Source of the DNA: Dasypus novemcinctus
Lineage: Eukaryota > Chordata > Mammalia > Cingulata > Dasypodidae
Length of the DNA stretch: 64,000 nt
Direction: 5' to 3'
Assembly (NCBI RefSeq): GCF_030445035.2
Contig: NC_080677.1
Location: forward strand, 151,715,169-151,779,168
Shown: piece after piece, positions 50,341-63,085 of the stretch
Layout of the letters: each line of letters begins with the position of its first letter
Numbering within the stretch: position 1 is the stretch's first letter
Translations under genes and position numbers: made by a program
The notes under the pieces: generated by a model
What the model saw: only the letters and a program-made list of their open reading frames with translations
What the model was told of the DNA's origin: nothing
Database searches by the model: none

Positions 50341-52915
50341 AACGACAAATTTCCTTATTTGTTCACCTGGTTTGGATTGGGGTTTTCAAAAGCATCCCAA
50401 ATGAAAGAGACATAAAATGTCAGAAGTAAACATTTACGCAATCACCTTTTTGGGGGCTCCTCTTAAAGGGAAAGAAGAACACTTGTTTTTTTTCTTTCAA
50501 AACCTGACATTGGGGCTTGCTTGGGGGTGAGGAGTTAATACAGTGGAAGGTAAAAAATGGCAGCTCTGCTTCCTCTTTTGGAGGCTTTAATTCCTTTCTA
50601 CAGCTTCCAAGGATAAGCAAATGACTCCTGAATGTCTGCCAACCCCTCCTATCTCTGAATTCCCACCTCCCTAATTTCTCCTGCCTGCATGCTCTAAAGG
50701 ACAAGGACACCATTTTCCCTCCTACAACACAGCTTAACTGTGCCCCGTGTGAAGAGAACTGACTTTCTTTTACTTCCTTTTTTTCTGCCAGGCATCGTGT
50801 TCCATTTGGGGATAAGCTGTGAATAAGACATGTTCTTACCTCCTCAAAGCAAACATTTTGGGCATCTTCAATATACAGTGAAGTGGCATGTGCAGCAATA
50901 AGTAGAAGCACAGGCTATTTTGAAAGCATGTGAAAGGGACCTCTTACCAAACTTAGGTTTCAGGGAAGGAGCCTAGAGCAAGTGAGCCTGATTTACTTCT
51001 TCCTCCAGAATCTGGAGTGGCAGATGGGAGGCTGAGGCTGGAGGGAAGGAAATGAGGAATCACTGCAGTCCTCTCTTCTCATCAAGAGCCCGCCAAGGGC
51101 CTCCAAAGGTCCCTGTGCAGGAGAATTCCAGCCCTATGTCCCTCCTCGTGGGTATAGTCATTCCCAAGTTCTGTCCCAGCAAATTTCCCCAAGGAAACGG
51201 ACCTGGCTGCCAGTTCCTGGAGAAAGGAAGGATTCAAGCTGTCAGGAAGAGCAGTGCTCTTTGGACATCATGTTACACCCACAGAAGCTATGTCATGCTT
51301 CACAAGAGGGAGGTGCCTGCACAACAAGAGAAAGTACAAGGAGGCCCAGGACTGTGCCAAAACAATCTGGGCTCTGCAGATTGCTGCTGCCACAGTGAAG
51401 ACATAGCTGGTTCTTTGGGGACAAATCCTTCTGGACCTCTTACTCCCCCACCTGGTCCCTGGCGGGCCTTGTGCTCTGTTCCAGCCCTGCATGTTGGTGA
51501 CCCACCCTGCACCCACCCTCCTTGGGGTGCCCGTGATGCAGTGGCCAGCAAGAAAAGTCCCAGGTGGACCACTGGCCTTAGAGACCTCTCTGAGTCAAGG
51601 GCAGAGCATATGTTTGGCCGGAAGTCCTGATTCAGAACTTGGAATCTGGATTTTCTGCTAATCGGGTGCTTTTCCTCCGGCTGCACAACAATATTGTTTT
51701 GGTTGCTAAGAAACCCTTTTTTTTAGTTGAACGCTGGGTTGAGCAACTATAGTAGGATAATATATCATGCAGATGTCATGAGACTAGCATGGTGCCCTAG
51801 TAACAACCGGGCCATTTCTCACAACAGGCGAGTTATAATGCACAAGCGTCTTTCCAGATTTCCCTCCCAGGGTGCGGAGGCCTTGATTTATGATTGTATA
51901 TGCGAGCTTCTCTCCACAGGCCTGTGACAGAGCCTTGCAGCTTGCCCTCCACACCTATAACCCGAACCAGCTTTGTTTGATAAGTTGGTATTTGTAGGCT
52001 ATTAGTCTGAATGACCTACTATCCTGACGATCAGATCCTTATGATGGTGCATTAGTTTGATACAGGGTAATGAAATATTGTTACCGCAGTAGGGCTGGTT
52101 GTCTGTCCTAGAACTGAGCTCCTAATCCCTGCATAGCAGAGGCAGGCTTGGTTCCTTTTGCAGAAAAGAATGAGCACCTGATTGGAGATCTCTTTGGAGA
52201 AAGGACTTTAGCTTCATTTAAAAAGCTAAGATTAAAGTTTAATATTTCTAATAATAATTGCTTTCTATTTTGTTTTTCACAATTGAGAGACATTATTTGG
52301 CTAAATCTCCAGGGGGAGGTGAGAAAAGAGGGAAAATAATCCTAGCTCTGAACACCTGATAAAATTAATGTGTTCTTTTGCCTCGGAGACAAGGAGAAGG
52401 TTTGTGCATTGTTTGGCACGCAATTTTCTAGCGTGAGGATAGAGTGGGCTGTAAGATAGGGTTCATATCTATTTACTAAGAAATCAGATAGAAGCACAGG
52501 TTGAGCTGGGGTTGCCGAATCGGATGAGACCTCAAGTAAATGTTTTGTTTCTCACCTTAATGGGCTGCTTTTAGCGTGAAAAAGAGGGCCTGATAACATG
52601 AAGGCAGTTCAGAAATCAGCATTTTGAGATCCTTTGGTAGATAGAGTGGTGTTTTCAAAAATGGAAGTTATAACTCCTCTCCTCTCCCCTCTTCACAGAA
52701 GTCACAGGTGGTACTCCATCTGTGACAGCTAGGGTTTTTGATTGCAAGCAACAGAAACCCTGCTGACCTTATTTTGAAAAAGGAGTTTATTATTAAAAGG
52801 ACACTGTGTGGCTCACATATCTGAAGAAAAATGTAAACAACCACCAGCAGCACATGTACTAGGGTGTAGATAAGTCACCTGAGGCTTGGGGAAGGCATCT
52901 TGGTCAGAAAGTAGA
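50341..52915. other. Intergenic, with an unassigned 192-codon open frame
   Basis: It contains an L2-like scrap (about 50785-50870, antisense) and the longest unassigned open frame in the window outside recognised repeats (51052-51630, + strand, ATG start). The predicted product is Pro/Ser/Gly-rich, with no motif I recognise, no signal peptide and no Kozak-type strength that stands out. A further old-repeat-like phrase 'attgcaagcaacagaaaccc' is at 52741-52760. I regard the frame as probable chance. Confidence 0.45.
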
Positions 52916-53366
52916 TGTAGTGGTTTGAATCTGTTGTACCCCAGAAAGACATGTTCTTGAATTTAGATGGTTCCTGTGGGTGTGGACTCACTGTAAGTAG
53001 GACTTCTTGATGAGGCAACCTCAGTTAAGGTGTGGCCCACCTCATTCAGCATGGGTTTTAATCCTCTTACTGGAGTCCTTTATAAATGGAATGAATACAG
53101 AGAGAGAAAAAAAGCCATTGAACCAAGAATCTGAAAGCAACGAAACCCAGAAGAGAAGGGAGAGAGCAGCAGATGCCACCATGTGCCTTCCCATGTGGCA
53201 GCAGAGGACTCCAGGATCTCCAGAAGCTAGTCTTCTGGAAGAAAGCATCACACTGATGATAACTTGATTTGGACATTTTTCTCAGTCTCAAAATTGTAAG
53301 CTAATAAATTCCCATTGTTAGCCAACCCATTTCGTGGTATCTGCTTTTAGCAACCTAGCAACTACA
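52916..53366 (+). mobile_element. Xenarthran MaLR-type LTR
   Basis: It begins TGTAGTGGTTTGAATCTG, includes 'ccccagaaagacatgttctt' and 'ggtgtggcccacctcattca', and ends in a terminal AACTACA. A five-base near-duplication GTAGA/GTGGA (52911-52915 and 53367-53371) differs at one position. The 86-codon frame inside it is not a gene. Confidence 0.7.
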
Positions 53367-53452
53367 GTGGATTAAAGCAAGCATGCTGCTCAAGGTGATT
53401 TGGGAGGGGAGGGCAGTAGAAAGGTGGCTGATGGGAATTTTTGAGGGGCTTG

Positions 53453-54119
53453 TGTAGCAGTTTGATATTGTTTATGAATTCCAAAAATAGATATTGGATT
53501 ATGTTTTTAAACTGCTCTGATCCTTTGGGCATATTAGATTATATTGGATTCAGAGGTTTCATTTTTACTTTACTAAATTATGATTAAGGCTTCGATTGGG
53601 CCATGTCAGTAGGATGTTGAGTCCCCACCCACCAAGAGGACTCACAGAGAAGCTGCACCACAGAGAAGGGAGGTTGGAGTTTTAATGCTGGAGCCCCAGG
53701 AAGTGTTAATACATACACACAGAACCAGATACATAAGAATGCTCCGTTAGACACTGCAGAGGCCCCAGGAAGAGAGATGAGCCTTTTGCCTGACAGCTTA
53801 CACTTGACCTTGTGGAGAGAGCAGAGCAGCTGAATCCAGGGAGAAAGGAGCCCTAGGAGAGAGAAGAGACTTATCCCAGCCTACAACAGATATTGGAAGA
53901 AGCTGGGACCACAGAGCCTTGAGAGGATGAGGAAGGCTGAAACTTTGCAGATGTTGGCAGCCATCTTGCTCCAACACATGGCAACAGACTTTGGTGAAGG
54001 AAGTAACTTATGCTTTATGGCCTGGTAACTGTAATCTTCTACCTCAAATAAATACCTTTTTATAAAAGCCAACAGATTTCTGGTATTTTGCATCAGCACC
54101 CCTTTGGCTGACTAATACA
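53453..54119 (+). mobile_element. Solo ERVL-type LTR, 667 bp
   Basis: It starts TGTAGCAGTTTGATATTG and ends GGCTGACTAATACA. A perfect GCTTG target duplication (53448-53452 and 54120-54124) flanks it. An AATAAA at 54047 is placed where the LTR's own poly(A) signal should be. No internal retroviral genes are present. I recognise the start as an abundant xenarthran LTR family. Confidence 0.8.
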
Positions 54120-54329
54120 GCTTGTAACACCTGAGCTCACTTCTTTTGCCAAGGCTACACACCTACTCCTTATCCAAGGATAACATAGTGCACTTGATTG
54201 ATACTTCTTCAGGTAGGGGTAAAAGAAAGCAGCAGATTCTTTCTAACCCACCTGCTTTAAGCATGTGGGTAAATACATAGGTCTCTAGGAAGTTTCCAGG
54301 GCCTCAGATACAACTGTTTCTTCTCTTTC

Positions 54330-54720
54330 AAGAGCAGTGCCTGCCATCCCCATTAATTGTCTACTCAACATCCATTCTTTGCTGGCAGAAGCCGCTTCTC
54401 ATGGAAGAGTTGAAAAATGCCAAATACTTACTTTGGCATTTTCTCCTAGAGCCAGGTCATATGGTCCAGTTCTGGCCAAATTAGAGACAAGGGGACATCT
54501 GAGAAAGGCTTTAATAAAAATATGAAGCTTGGAACTGTGGCAGTAATTTTGAGACCATGGGGACGAAGTTGAGGTAGAAAGCCAATAAGCTGAGGATGGC
54601 AGAATTAAGTCCTTGATGACTATGGTCTTGTTGAATTAATCATACCTGAAACAAACTACCTCAAGTTCTCGAGAAGTGAAGTAAGAGATGCCCTTAGCAT
54701 TTTAAGCCAGTTTAAACTGG
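54330..54720 (+). repeat. Possible old LTR-like repeat
   Basis: 'caggtcatatggtccagttc', 'gctgaggatggcagaattaa' and 'cctgaaacaaactacctcaa' recall an old mammalian LTR-type repeat on the + strand. The family is not certain. Confidence 0.35.
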
Positions 54721-55489
54721 ATATGATGCTATGTGCAGCTGCAGCCTCCTAATTTGTGCACTGGGAAAATGCTTAGCTGCCCCCAGGAGGACTGGCCCTC
54801 CCAGGAGTCAGCTCTGGTAGGAGGACATACACATAAGCACTGAGGAACATTCCTTCAAGGTTCCCCAAAGGCAGGGTCAGGTCCCCTTCCCCAGACTCCT
54901 CCCACTGGTTCCCCTCCTGAGCTCTTTTCTGCCTCTCTCCTCTGCCCAGCCCCATTGAGGTGAGGGATCAGACAGGATGGGGGTTGAGGGTTCTTTCAGG
55001 AGGACACCTTATGGGTTAACCCCTTTGTGAGGCTCTGACTCTTCCCTGTCAGAGGGACAGGAGGAAACTTCTTTCATGGTCCTGCTTGTTCTAGCCTCAG
55101 CATCCGGTCCCAACTGTCATGTGGCTGAAGCCACTTGTCCTCTGCCCACGCACTGGTCCTTGTTTCTGAACCCAATTCTGACTCCAGACAGGATGGGTTT
55201 GTGAACTTGGCATTAGCTCCCCTTTTCTACTCACGCAGCTTTGATCTTAGGCCACATCTGGTTCTGATAACTGTGCTTTTACTTGCTCCTGGAACCCATT
55301 CCTGGTTTTGTACACAAATTCTAGAAACCGGATGTTGTCTAGTTTGCTAGATAAAGTTCCATCTTGGAAACCTGACTGGCTGAGAGCCCTGCATTGCATG
55401 GCCCACTTCTCTGACATTTGTAACTGCTCCCCTTCTTGGCCCTCTGAATTTCACGTGTCCCTCTGCTCCTATAAATTAGGATTGTTAGG

Positions 55490-55810
55490 TTAACTGACAC
55501 CCAAATACATGGCATTGACAAATCAGAGGTTTATTCCCTCACATAAAAGAGAGCTTGGAGGTAAGCAGTCCAGGACTGCTGTGGTAGTTTCATGGAGTCA
55601 TCAGGGACCCAGACTCCTTCTATCTTTCAGTCTGACTTGCTTTAGGGTAATGCTTATATCTTTAGCATTATAAAATGACTGCAAGAATCCAGCTATTATA
55701 TCCATATTATAAGAAGTAAGGAGAAGACAAGTGACTATAGAAGACTTTCCCAGAAATCCTATTTGATGATTACTACTTACATCTCCTTTGTCCATAGCTA
55801 ACTGCAAGAG
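55490..55810 (-). repeat. Possible old LTR-like repeat, antisense
   Basis: 'aatcagaggtttattccctc', 'agcagtccaggactgctgtg' and 'atcagggacccagactcctt' recall a common reversed LTR or MER-type element. Ends and family uncertain. Confidence 0.4.
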
Positions 55811-55953
55811 TGTCTGGAAAGCAGACTCTCACCTGGGCACATTGCTGCACTGACTAGCATTAGTGTTCAGCTAAGGAGGAAAGGAGATCAGATGCTACTT
55901 AAGCAGCCAGCAGGTCCTGTGGCTTCTTACTATTCTTTCATTGAGATGAAGTT

Positions 55954-56561
55954 TGTTTTAGTTTGCTAAATGCTACTGGGAGCAATATACCAGATATGGG
56001 TTGGCTTTTACAATGTGAATTTTTTAGGTTAAAAATTTACAGTTCAGAGACTGAAAATGTCTAAATCAAGGCATCATCAGAGATGCTTCTCACCATAGGT
56101 TGGCTGCTGGCAAATGCTGAACTCCTGCCAAATGGCAAGGCACAATGGCGGCTCTGCCAGTCTCTGCCTTCTCCTCTAGGCTCACTTTCTTCCCAAGCTC
56201 AGCTGGGGGTGATCAGTCACAGGCAGAGCACAATGCTGGTCCTCTTGTTCTCCCTGTCTTCTGGACTGTTCTGTCTGTGGCTTTTCTGTTCTGGTGTTCT
56301 TCTCTGAGGTCTTGGATTCCTTCTCTCTACCTCTGTGACTTTGTCTGTGTCTGTCACTTTTATTCCTCTTTCTATAAGGACTCCAGTAAAAGGATTAAGA
56401 ACCACCCTGGGTCATGCCTTACTGAAATGATGTAATCAAAAGGAAGTTCTCTTAGCTAAATCTAATCAAAAGGTCTCCTCTACAATAAGTTTACATGCAC
56501 AGGAATGGATTAGTTCTAAGGACATGATCTTCTGGGGCCAACCCAGCCTCAAACTGTCACA
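55954..56561 (-). mobile_element. Xenarthran MaLR/ERVL-type LTR, antisense
   Basis: It opens TGTTTTAGTTTGCTAAATGC and closes with CAGCCTCAAACTGTCACA, an LTR-like TG...CA pair. The order of internal phrases ('gggttggcttttacaatgtg', 'atgatcttctggggcca') matches the LTR at 58282. No perfect 5-bp duplication is seen (AAGTT versus ATGCT). Confidence 0.65.
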
Positions 56562-57779
56562 ATGCTGATGGTTACCTGGAGTGCTACCTGTGCTCTCCTG
56601 CTGCACCCCAGACCCTGTGCTGGCCTACCTTTTTTCTAGTTGTTTATGGGTCCCTTTGAGGCTGCCCCACAGCAATGAGATCTAGTTCCAGAGTCCAATC
56701 CTCTCCTAAATTATGCTCTTCAATAACAGTGCATTGGGCTAGCCCCAGGTGTGACCTGCAATAACTATTTGAGCAAGACAGAGCTTTTAGCATCTCTGGC
56801 CTTAATGACACCTGGTTCTGTGTGAATGGCAGCAGGAGGTTTTTTCCAGGTGTATTCATGGGAATGACATTGAACGCTGCACAGTATGGCCTAGAGACTC
56901 CATTTCACTAGGAATGACAAGTGCATTTTTCAATCTTTATGCTCCAGAAAAGAATTATATAAAAGGTTTTAAATGACAAAAACTCCTCACGTGGACTAAA
57001 TTATAAAAGTAAAATCATTGAATGAAGCCATCTTTGCTGTTGAGGCTATCAGTGTTTACTGACACCTGCCACGTGGCCCAGTCTGATCTGGGTGCCAGAA
57101 AACATAAGAAAAGCATAAGGCACAACCCCTATTCCCACAGTCCCTATTCTTGATTTTAACCATCAAATATTAATAATATTTTAAGGTTCTTTTAGAGAAA
57201 ATGATCATGTTTTCAATAAGCTGCTGATGCTTTGATTTTTCCTCTATGATCAAGACTCCTGATTGAGATTGTTTTCACAAACTTTCCAAAATGTATATTA
57301 TATCATTGGACTGGGAAATGTGGACTTGCATCAAAGAAAACAAGTTAACTGTCTAACTACCTATGTAAAATTTTCTTTCTGGCTATCCAGAGTCCCAAAC
57401 TTCCAGTTGTGTGGGGCCTCACTTCTGTTGGAGGAAAGTTCAGGTGCCTTTCTTCTCTCTCCCCATTTCCTAGGAATCAGATGCTCTCATCTGGAGCTCT
57501 GAATTTTGAGGAGGCAAATCGAAGACATATTGGGAGTTGAAACATGAGTTGTGGTGGCAGGAGTCCAGTGGTGTCTACTCACTGAGAGGCCAACAGTGGT
57601 GTGTTGAGTGTCGCCTGGGACTGGTGAAGGTGGTGACTTCAAAGGAGAAGATTCTGGGATGCACATGCTTCTTGCTCTCTAGCTCCCAGCCCATTTTTCA
57701 AGCCCTATTCTCTTGTTTTTCCCAGAGATTCTATGAACTACTTTGTTTTGGGCCATATCAAGTCCCTCACAAAGACACA

Positions 57780-58135
57780 CTAAATTCCTCACCTCTTGTA
57801 GGTATGGACTCATTTGTAAATAGGATATTTGAAGATTGTTTAGGCTCAATCATGGTGGGCTTTAAGCCAATATGACTAGAGTCCTTGTAAGCAGAGGAAA
57901 TTTGAAAACAGTGGCAATAGAAGACAAGAGACATGGCCATGTGATGAAGGTAGAGTTTGAGTTCTATATTGCTGACAAGCCACCAACATATTTCTACCGA
58001 CTTGGGAGAAAGCATGGTTCTGTCAACACCTTGATTGTGGACTTCCACCCTCCAGAACCGTGAGACAGTAAATTCCTATTGTTTAAACCAACCCATATAT
58101 GGTATTTGTTATAGCAGCCCTGGCAAACTAAGACA
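57780..58135 (+). mobile_element. MaLR-type LTR (MLT1-like)
   Basis: It passes 'tagagtccttgtaagcagag', 'catggccatgtgatgaaggt', 'gtggacttccaccctccaga', 'gtgagacagtaaattcctat' and 'gcagccctggcaaactaaga', the MLT1 order on the + strand. The 5' boundary is blurred. Confidence 0.65.
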
Positions 58136-58281
58136 TACCTGATGGCCTTATATTAAATTCCTTGACAACTTAAAAGTTAACAAGAAGGGGAGTCAGTTGC
58201 TTGCAACCAAGAGCAGTCATGGCCCTATTTCACATACCTGTGATCAGATATCACATTTTCCCTCAGCTGCTTTTCACCATG

Positions 58282-58700
58282 TGTTTTAGGCTGCCAAAAT
58301 GCAATATGCCAGAAATGGGTTGGCTTTTACAATGGGGATTTATTAGCTTATAGGCTTTCAGTTCTGTAGCCATGAAAATGCCCCAATATGTTATGTCATG
58401 ATGCTGAAGTGGGTTCTGATGTACTGACCACATAGAATGGTAGATTTCTTAACTGCTTGTGGATGGCTCATAGCTGAGAGGCAGAGTCAATATGATGGGT
58501 GGCATGTATAGGGGCCATGTTAGCCAGGAGAAGGAAGAGCTCTTTCATGGCTTTGAGTTTGACACCATGGAACTGGTCCCTAACAAGTTCTGAGATTCCT
58601 GCTACTCACAGTGTTTTTGGCTAGGCTGGACATCCAACCTGTCTGTCATGGATGCAAAGCTATTCCGGAAGAAGGATGGGTTTGACTTCAAAGGTCAATT
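58282..58700 (-). mobile_element. LTR related to the one at 55954, antisense
   Basis: It starts 'tgttttaggctgccaaaatg', then 'gggttggcttttacaatggg' and 'gatttattagcttataggct', similar to the beginning of the 55.9 kb LTR. The right end is not clearly defined. Confidence 0.55.
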
Positions 58701-60478
58701 TCATTTCTATAAGTCTGTGAGTCAATGAAATAAGAAGCCATCAAGATTTTTAAAAATTTAACCTAACACCATTTACGTATGATAAAAGTAACTTTGCGCA
58801 AAACAGCATATATATTTTGTAAGAATAGATATGCATTAGATGAAATAGAATGACTCTATATGGAATAGGGAACTAAAAGTTGAGTGTGGGAATAAAAGAG
58901 AATACATAAATTAATTAGTTGAGAGGGGGGAAAAAAGTGAAAAACAGATACAGATTTTTTGGTACACTTTTATATAGAACATGAATAGTTGCATGCCAGT
59001 TTCTGATTTGGTTGGTAGAATAAATGCTTTAGTCGTCAGCAGTGGGAAATTTATTTTTAAGCTCTCACTGTTTTGAGTAATACTAGACTTGGGTTGTAAA
59101 TGTTTCCTTTATACTGTGACACTCATTTATTAAAGTAATCAATAGGAGCATTGCTTCTGTTACTGCCATGTCCCCACTGGATCTCTACCTGGGAACATCA
59201 TAACAAATCACTATAGTCAAAGTTTGTATTAATTTTCTATTCATGATAATATTGGAGAGAAAATCCAGTTGATCTTAAATTTTTGTTTGAGTATATTTTT
59301 CTGGAACAATTTTCACAAGTGATTTTTCCTAATTACCCATATGTCATCATGGAAATGTAATAACCCCTAAAAGACTGTGCATTATTATACAATGTGTTTA
59401 ATTTTAAAAAGGAGAGAAAATTTCTTTTTTGGAACAATATACCCTCTTTTCTGCCGCATAGGATAATCTGGGCTCCAAAGCTGCTTTAATGAGTCACATC
59501 AGCTAATTCAGTTCACTTAATTTAAAAGGAGATGTGAAATTGCTCTAGTGTCAAACTTGACATTCAGATTCCTTGCTAGTGTGTCCTTAAGAAAAGCAGT
59601 TACTTTCTTTGTTCTTTATTCTTTCTGGATCACTCTCCTTCCACTTAATGTGCATCTTTTAGAATTGTGCCTCTTGCAGTGTGGTCCATGGACTAGGTGC
59701 TAGTCTACAAACAGCTAGTTAGCAACTCCCTGCAAGGTAAATACAGAAAGTGAGAATCTAAACCTTTAACATCCATTTGACATCGTTGAACTATCCGAGT
59801 GCATGATCAGTGTACTTGACTTGTTGAACAGGATATGAACTAAAGGTACAGGTCCATGATAGATTGGAAGTTAAAACACTATATACAAGAACAAACACCT
59901 GATTCTTTACCGCAGAGAGTTGAGAAATAGTGCTTTAGAATTTCCTTTAGTGAAGGTCTGCTAGTAACAAGGTCTTAGTTCTTGTTTTAATCACATTCTT
60001 GGGAGATTTTTGCATCTATATTGGCAGGAATTTTCTTCAGGCCCTGCAAGATATTCTCCCATCATCTTCCACCTTTTAGCTTTACTTTTGAGAAGTCAGC
60101 TACTAGTCTGTGCTCTCTTTTCTTTCCTCCTACTGTTTTCCGGTTTTATCATATTTAATTTTCCGTGTCACTATGGTGTAGTTCATTAATTATGGCCCAT
60201 TTAATAGAATTTGTGGACATATTTTATTTCAGTCTTAGAAAATATTTTAAACATACGTGAGGATTTCCATGCATATTTTCAAAAAACACCTTATTTTCTT
60301 TAGAAGAAACTGTGGAGGGTTACTCGAGTCTTATCTCCTAGACAGAGATTGTGGACTGGAATTGCAAGCTGCATGGCCAGTTCATTTGAAATTCCAGGAC
60401 TGGCTCCCTGAGCAAACAAATCTGCCTCAAATGAGGGTGGTCAAATCTCTATATTACATAACCACTGGAACTCTACAG
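58701..60478. other. Intergenic, no gene seen
   Basis: A+T-rich sequence. A hAT-like scrap may lie at about 59665-59890 ('gtggtccatggactaggtgc'), weakly recognised. Otherwise no supported feature. Confidence 0.5.
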
Positions 60479-60479
60479 C

Positions 60480-60645
60480 AGTTCATCTCAAAGTTTAGTG
60501 CCTATATGAATCATGTGGTGAGTTTGTTAAAACGCAGATGCCAAATCCAGTAGGGGGCTGAGGTGGGGCCAGAGATTTTGCTTTTGTAACAAGCTCCCAG
60601 GTGATCCCCTGCTGCTGGTCCCCAAACCACACTTTGAGTAGCAAG
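60480..60645 (+). mobile_element. MER5-like hAT (Charlie) element
   Basis: 'gtttgttaaaacgcagatgc', 'ggggctgaggtggggccaga', 'taacaagctcccaggtgat' and 'cacactttgagtagcaa' match MER5A-like order on the + strand. Terminal repeats are decayed. Non-coding. Confidence 0.65.
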
Positions 60646-61724
60646 GTTCTACAGCAGAGGAAAACATTTCACATTGAACCTGGCTCTGTTTTCTTTCCCA
60701 CACCAGGCTTTCCCGCAGATGGAAAACCTTTTTGGATTTAATAAAAACTGGAATGTCAAGAGAGGAGTCATCTCAATTGGCAAGGTAATTAAGTGTTTAC
60801 AGCTGCACCGCAGGTCCATCTCCCCACAACTGGGATTACCTCCTTGGGGCCCCAAAATGTGGGTGAAGCAGAATGCCTCCTGAGTGTTCCCTCCGTAAGC
60901 AGGAACCCAAACCAACGTCAGTCAGCAGTTTCGCCTTTCACTCTTCCATTGACCATACTCTGAACAGTTGTTTGACATTTTCTTTTCTTTTTCTTTTCGC
61001 AGATCAATCATTTTGTGTTTAATTTCATCAACTCCCTCCATCTTCATCCTTGCTTCTACTAAGGAAACACTTTATTTGAAAAGCTTCATCTTTTAGTTAG
61101 GTAAATGGTTCGAGGTGGGGAGGAGAATGAGGGGTGAGGTGGAAAAGGAGGTTCCTTCCTGTACAAAGTCAGATCCTTCTCAGGGCTAAACAAGCAGCTC
61201 TCTGCAAGTCAGTGATATCCAGGGAGCAGAGATGATACAGGAGATCTTCTGGAATAACAGAGGCCAGCAGTCTTAGGTGAGGACTATTCTAAATTGGGGA
61301 CAGACACTTCCTACCTCAGAGCAGATCAGCTGGGTTGAGAAGTAAGGCAAGTCAGCAAGTTTGTACCAGTGAAGAAATTCCAAAAGTAAGATTTTAGTTC
61401 ATCTAAGCTGCAAATCTGCTGCTGCTCAAAGACTCTCCATCCTCCAGCAGCATAAGATTTGAGCAACCCTGGATGGGTGGGGAGAAAAGACTTTGGAAGT
61501 GCTGCTGCTGGGCATGACGCAGCATCTTTCTGGGCATATCATGCAAGGTTGGAAGGCACTATGTATAGACTAAGGACTCCAGGAACCAGTGTACCTTTCT
61601 CCTCCAGGCACCTCGGTTTCATCACTCTGTTCTTTAGCACCACACCTGCCCCCTAACATGCTTGGGAACCACTTCTGAATGAGGGAGTGCTGACTTTGCA
61701 GATGCATGATCACTACCCAGGACC

Positions 61725-61885
61725 AAGAGCCAAAATGTGGTCCATGAACTGGCAACATCCACATCATGGGCGACTTACCTATATCCTTAGGAATGTAGGT
61801 TCTCAGCCTGCACCCCAGACTCCTGAAACAAAATCTGAATTTTAACAAGACCCCCAGGTATTTTCGTATGTATGTTAATTTTGGA
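61725..61885 (+). mobile_element. MER5-like hAT (Charlie) element, second copy
   Basis: 'aaatgtggtccatgaactgg', 'ctgcaccccagactcctgaa' and 'ttttaacaagacccccaggt' match a MER5-type element on the + strand. More diverged than the 60.5 kb copy. Confidence 0.55.
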
Positions 61886-62969
61886 GAGTTGCCAACCTAG
61901 AAAGCAGATAAGTTGCTCTAAGCAAAGGTGCCCTTCCTCCAACTTTGGTAACTGACCCTGTGGCCTGGCCAGGCAAGCAGCTGAGAAATGGAAAGAAGAA
62001 CCCTTCCTTAAGACAGAAGGACCTTTCAAGGTAACCAAGGCTCTGGCTCAACAATGTTTATGTAGATTCATTTTCATATTCCAACTTGTGAATGTGGAAT
62101 TGCCTGAGTGTTTGACTCTGCTATAATGAGATAAATATATGATCTTGGAATCTCTTCCTCTCTCTTCCAGAAACAGTCATCCACAAACCTTAGGGGTATT
62201 GAGATGAAAATTTTTGGAACATGAAGTTTTGATCCAAGTGGGATTTTTGCTGGTGTTACTAATTAAGATTCTCTTCCAAACGAGGCTAGTCCCATGTTAT
62301 CCAGTTGGCAGTGTGTTTAGAATCCCTTTGTAAACACACAGTGGCTAGTGCAAATAGGGAGGCTTTATTTTCCCATCATAAACAGGGCCTGAAATAAATC
62401 CCAGACAACTCTAGATGTTTGTCTTTGCCATAAAAATAGTGGAATTCATTGAGAGCTGCCTCACTACATCCAGAGAAGATACAGGCTCAATGGCCGTGGG
62501 AACCAGCTAGTGGTGGGTTTCACTTCATTTGGATTGCAGAAGGAAGAACAATCTTAGCTTTGCTTTTCAGGATGTAGAAAGCTTTACATTTAGGTGGTTT
62601 TAGTAACCAGACAGAGTAAACCAGATGACCTACTTTTCATTTAATAGTCCTGTATAGCTCTTCTGTTAGTTGCTGTTCATGAAAATACTCCCCAATGCTT
62701 TATACATCTAGTATCACAGCACCCCTCTGTGCAATAGAATTCCTGATCTGCAACTCCTGACTTCTGTATGGTTGGTTGAGTGCAAGCAAGATGAGAGTTT
62801 CACACTTTTTTCTTTTACATTCACAGGAGTAGATGACCATGGGTGGTCCCAAAGGCTAGACAAAACCTAAGTCGCAAGATGGAGATGGGGTTGAAAGGGG
62901 GAAAAGTGAGTGACTTGAATCATCTCTGTGCAAATGACCATTTGTTGAGTGATGGGCAATCGATTAACC
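61886..62969. other. Intergenic, no gene seen
   Basis: Unique sequence with no recognised repeat or credible reading frame. Confidence 0.5.
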
Positions 62970-63085
62970 GTAAGGACAGGGTTTTTGTTTGTCGTGTTCA
63001 CTTCTATGTACTCAGAGCCTAGACCAGTACTTGATGTTCATCAGGTTTCAATCAGTACTTGTTGAATGTATGACTGGATTGTACC
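62970..63085 (+). repeat. L2 3' end
   Basis: 'gtaaggacagggtttttgtt', 'ctatgtactcagagcctaga' and 'cagtacttgttgaatgtat' follow the L2 3' terminus on the + strand. Confidence 0.5.

Noticed and set aside
50420..50911. 163-codon - strand frame
   Set aside because: Partly L2-derived, no domain recognised, and no splice or promoter context.
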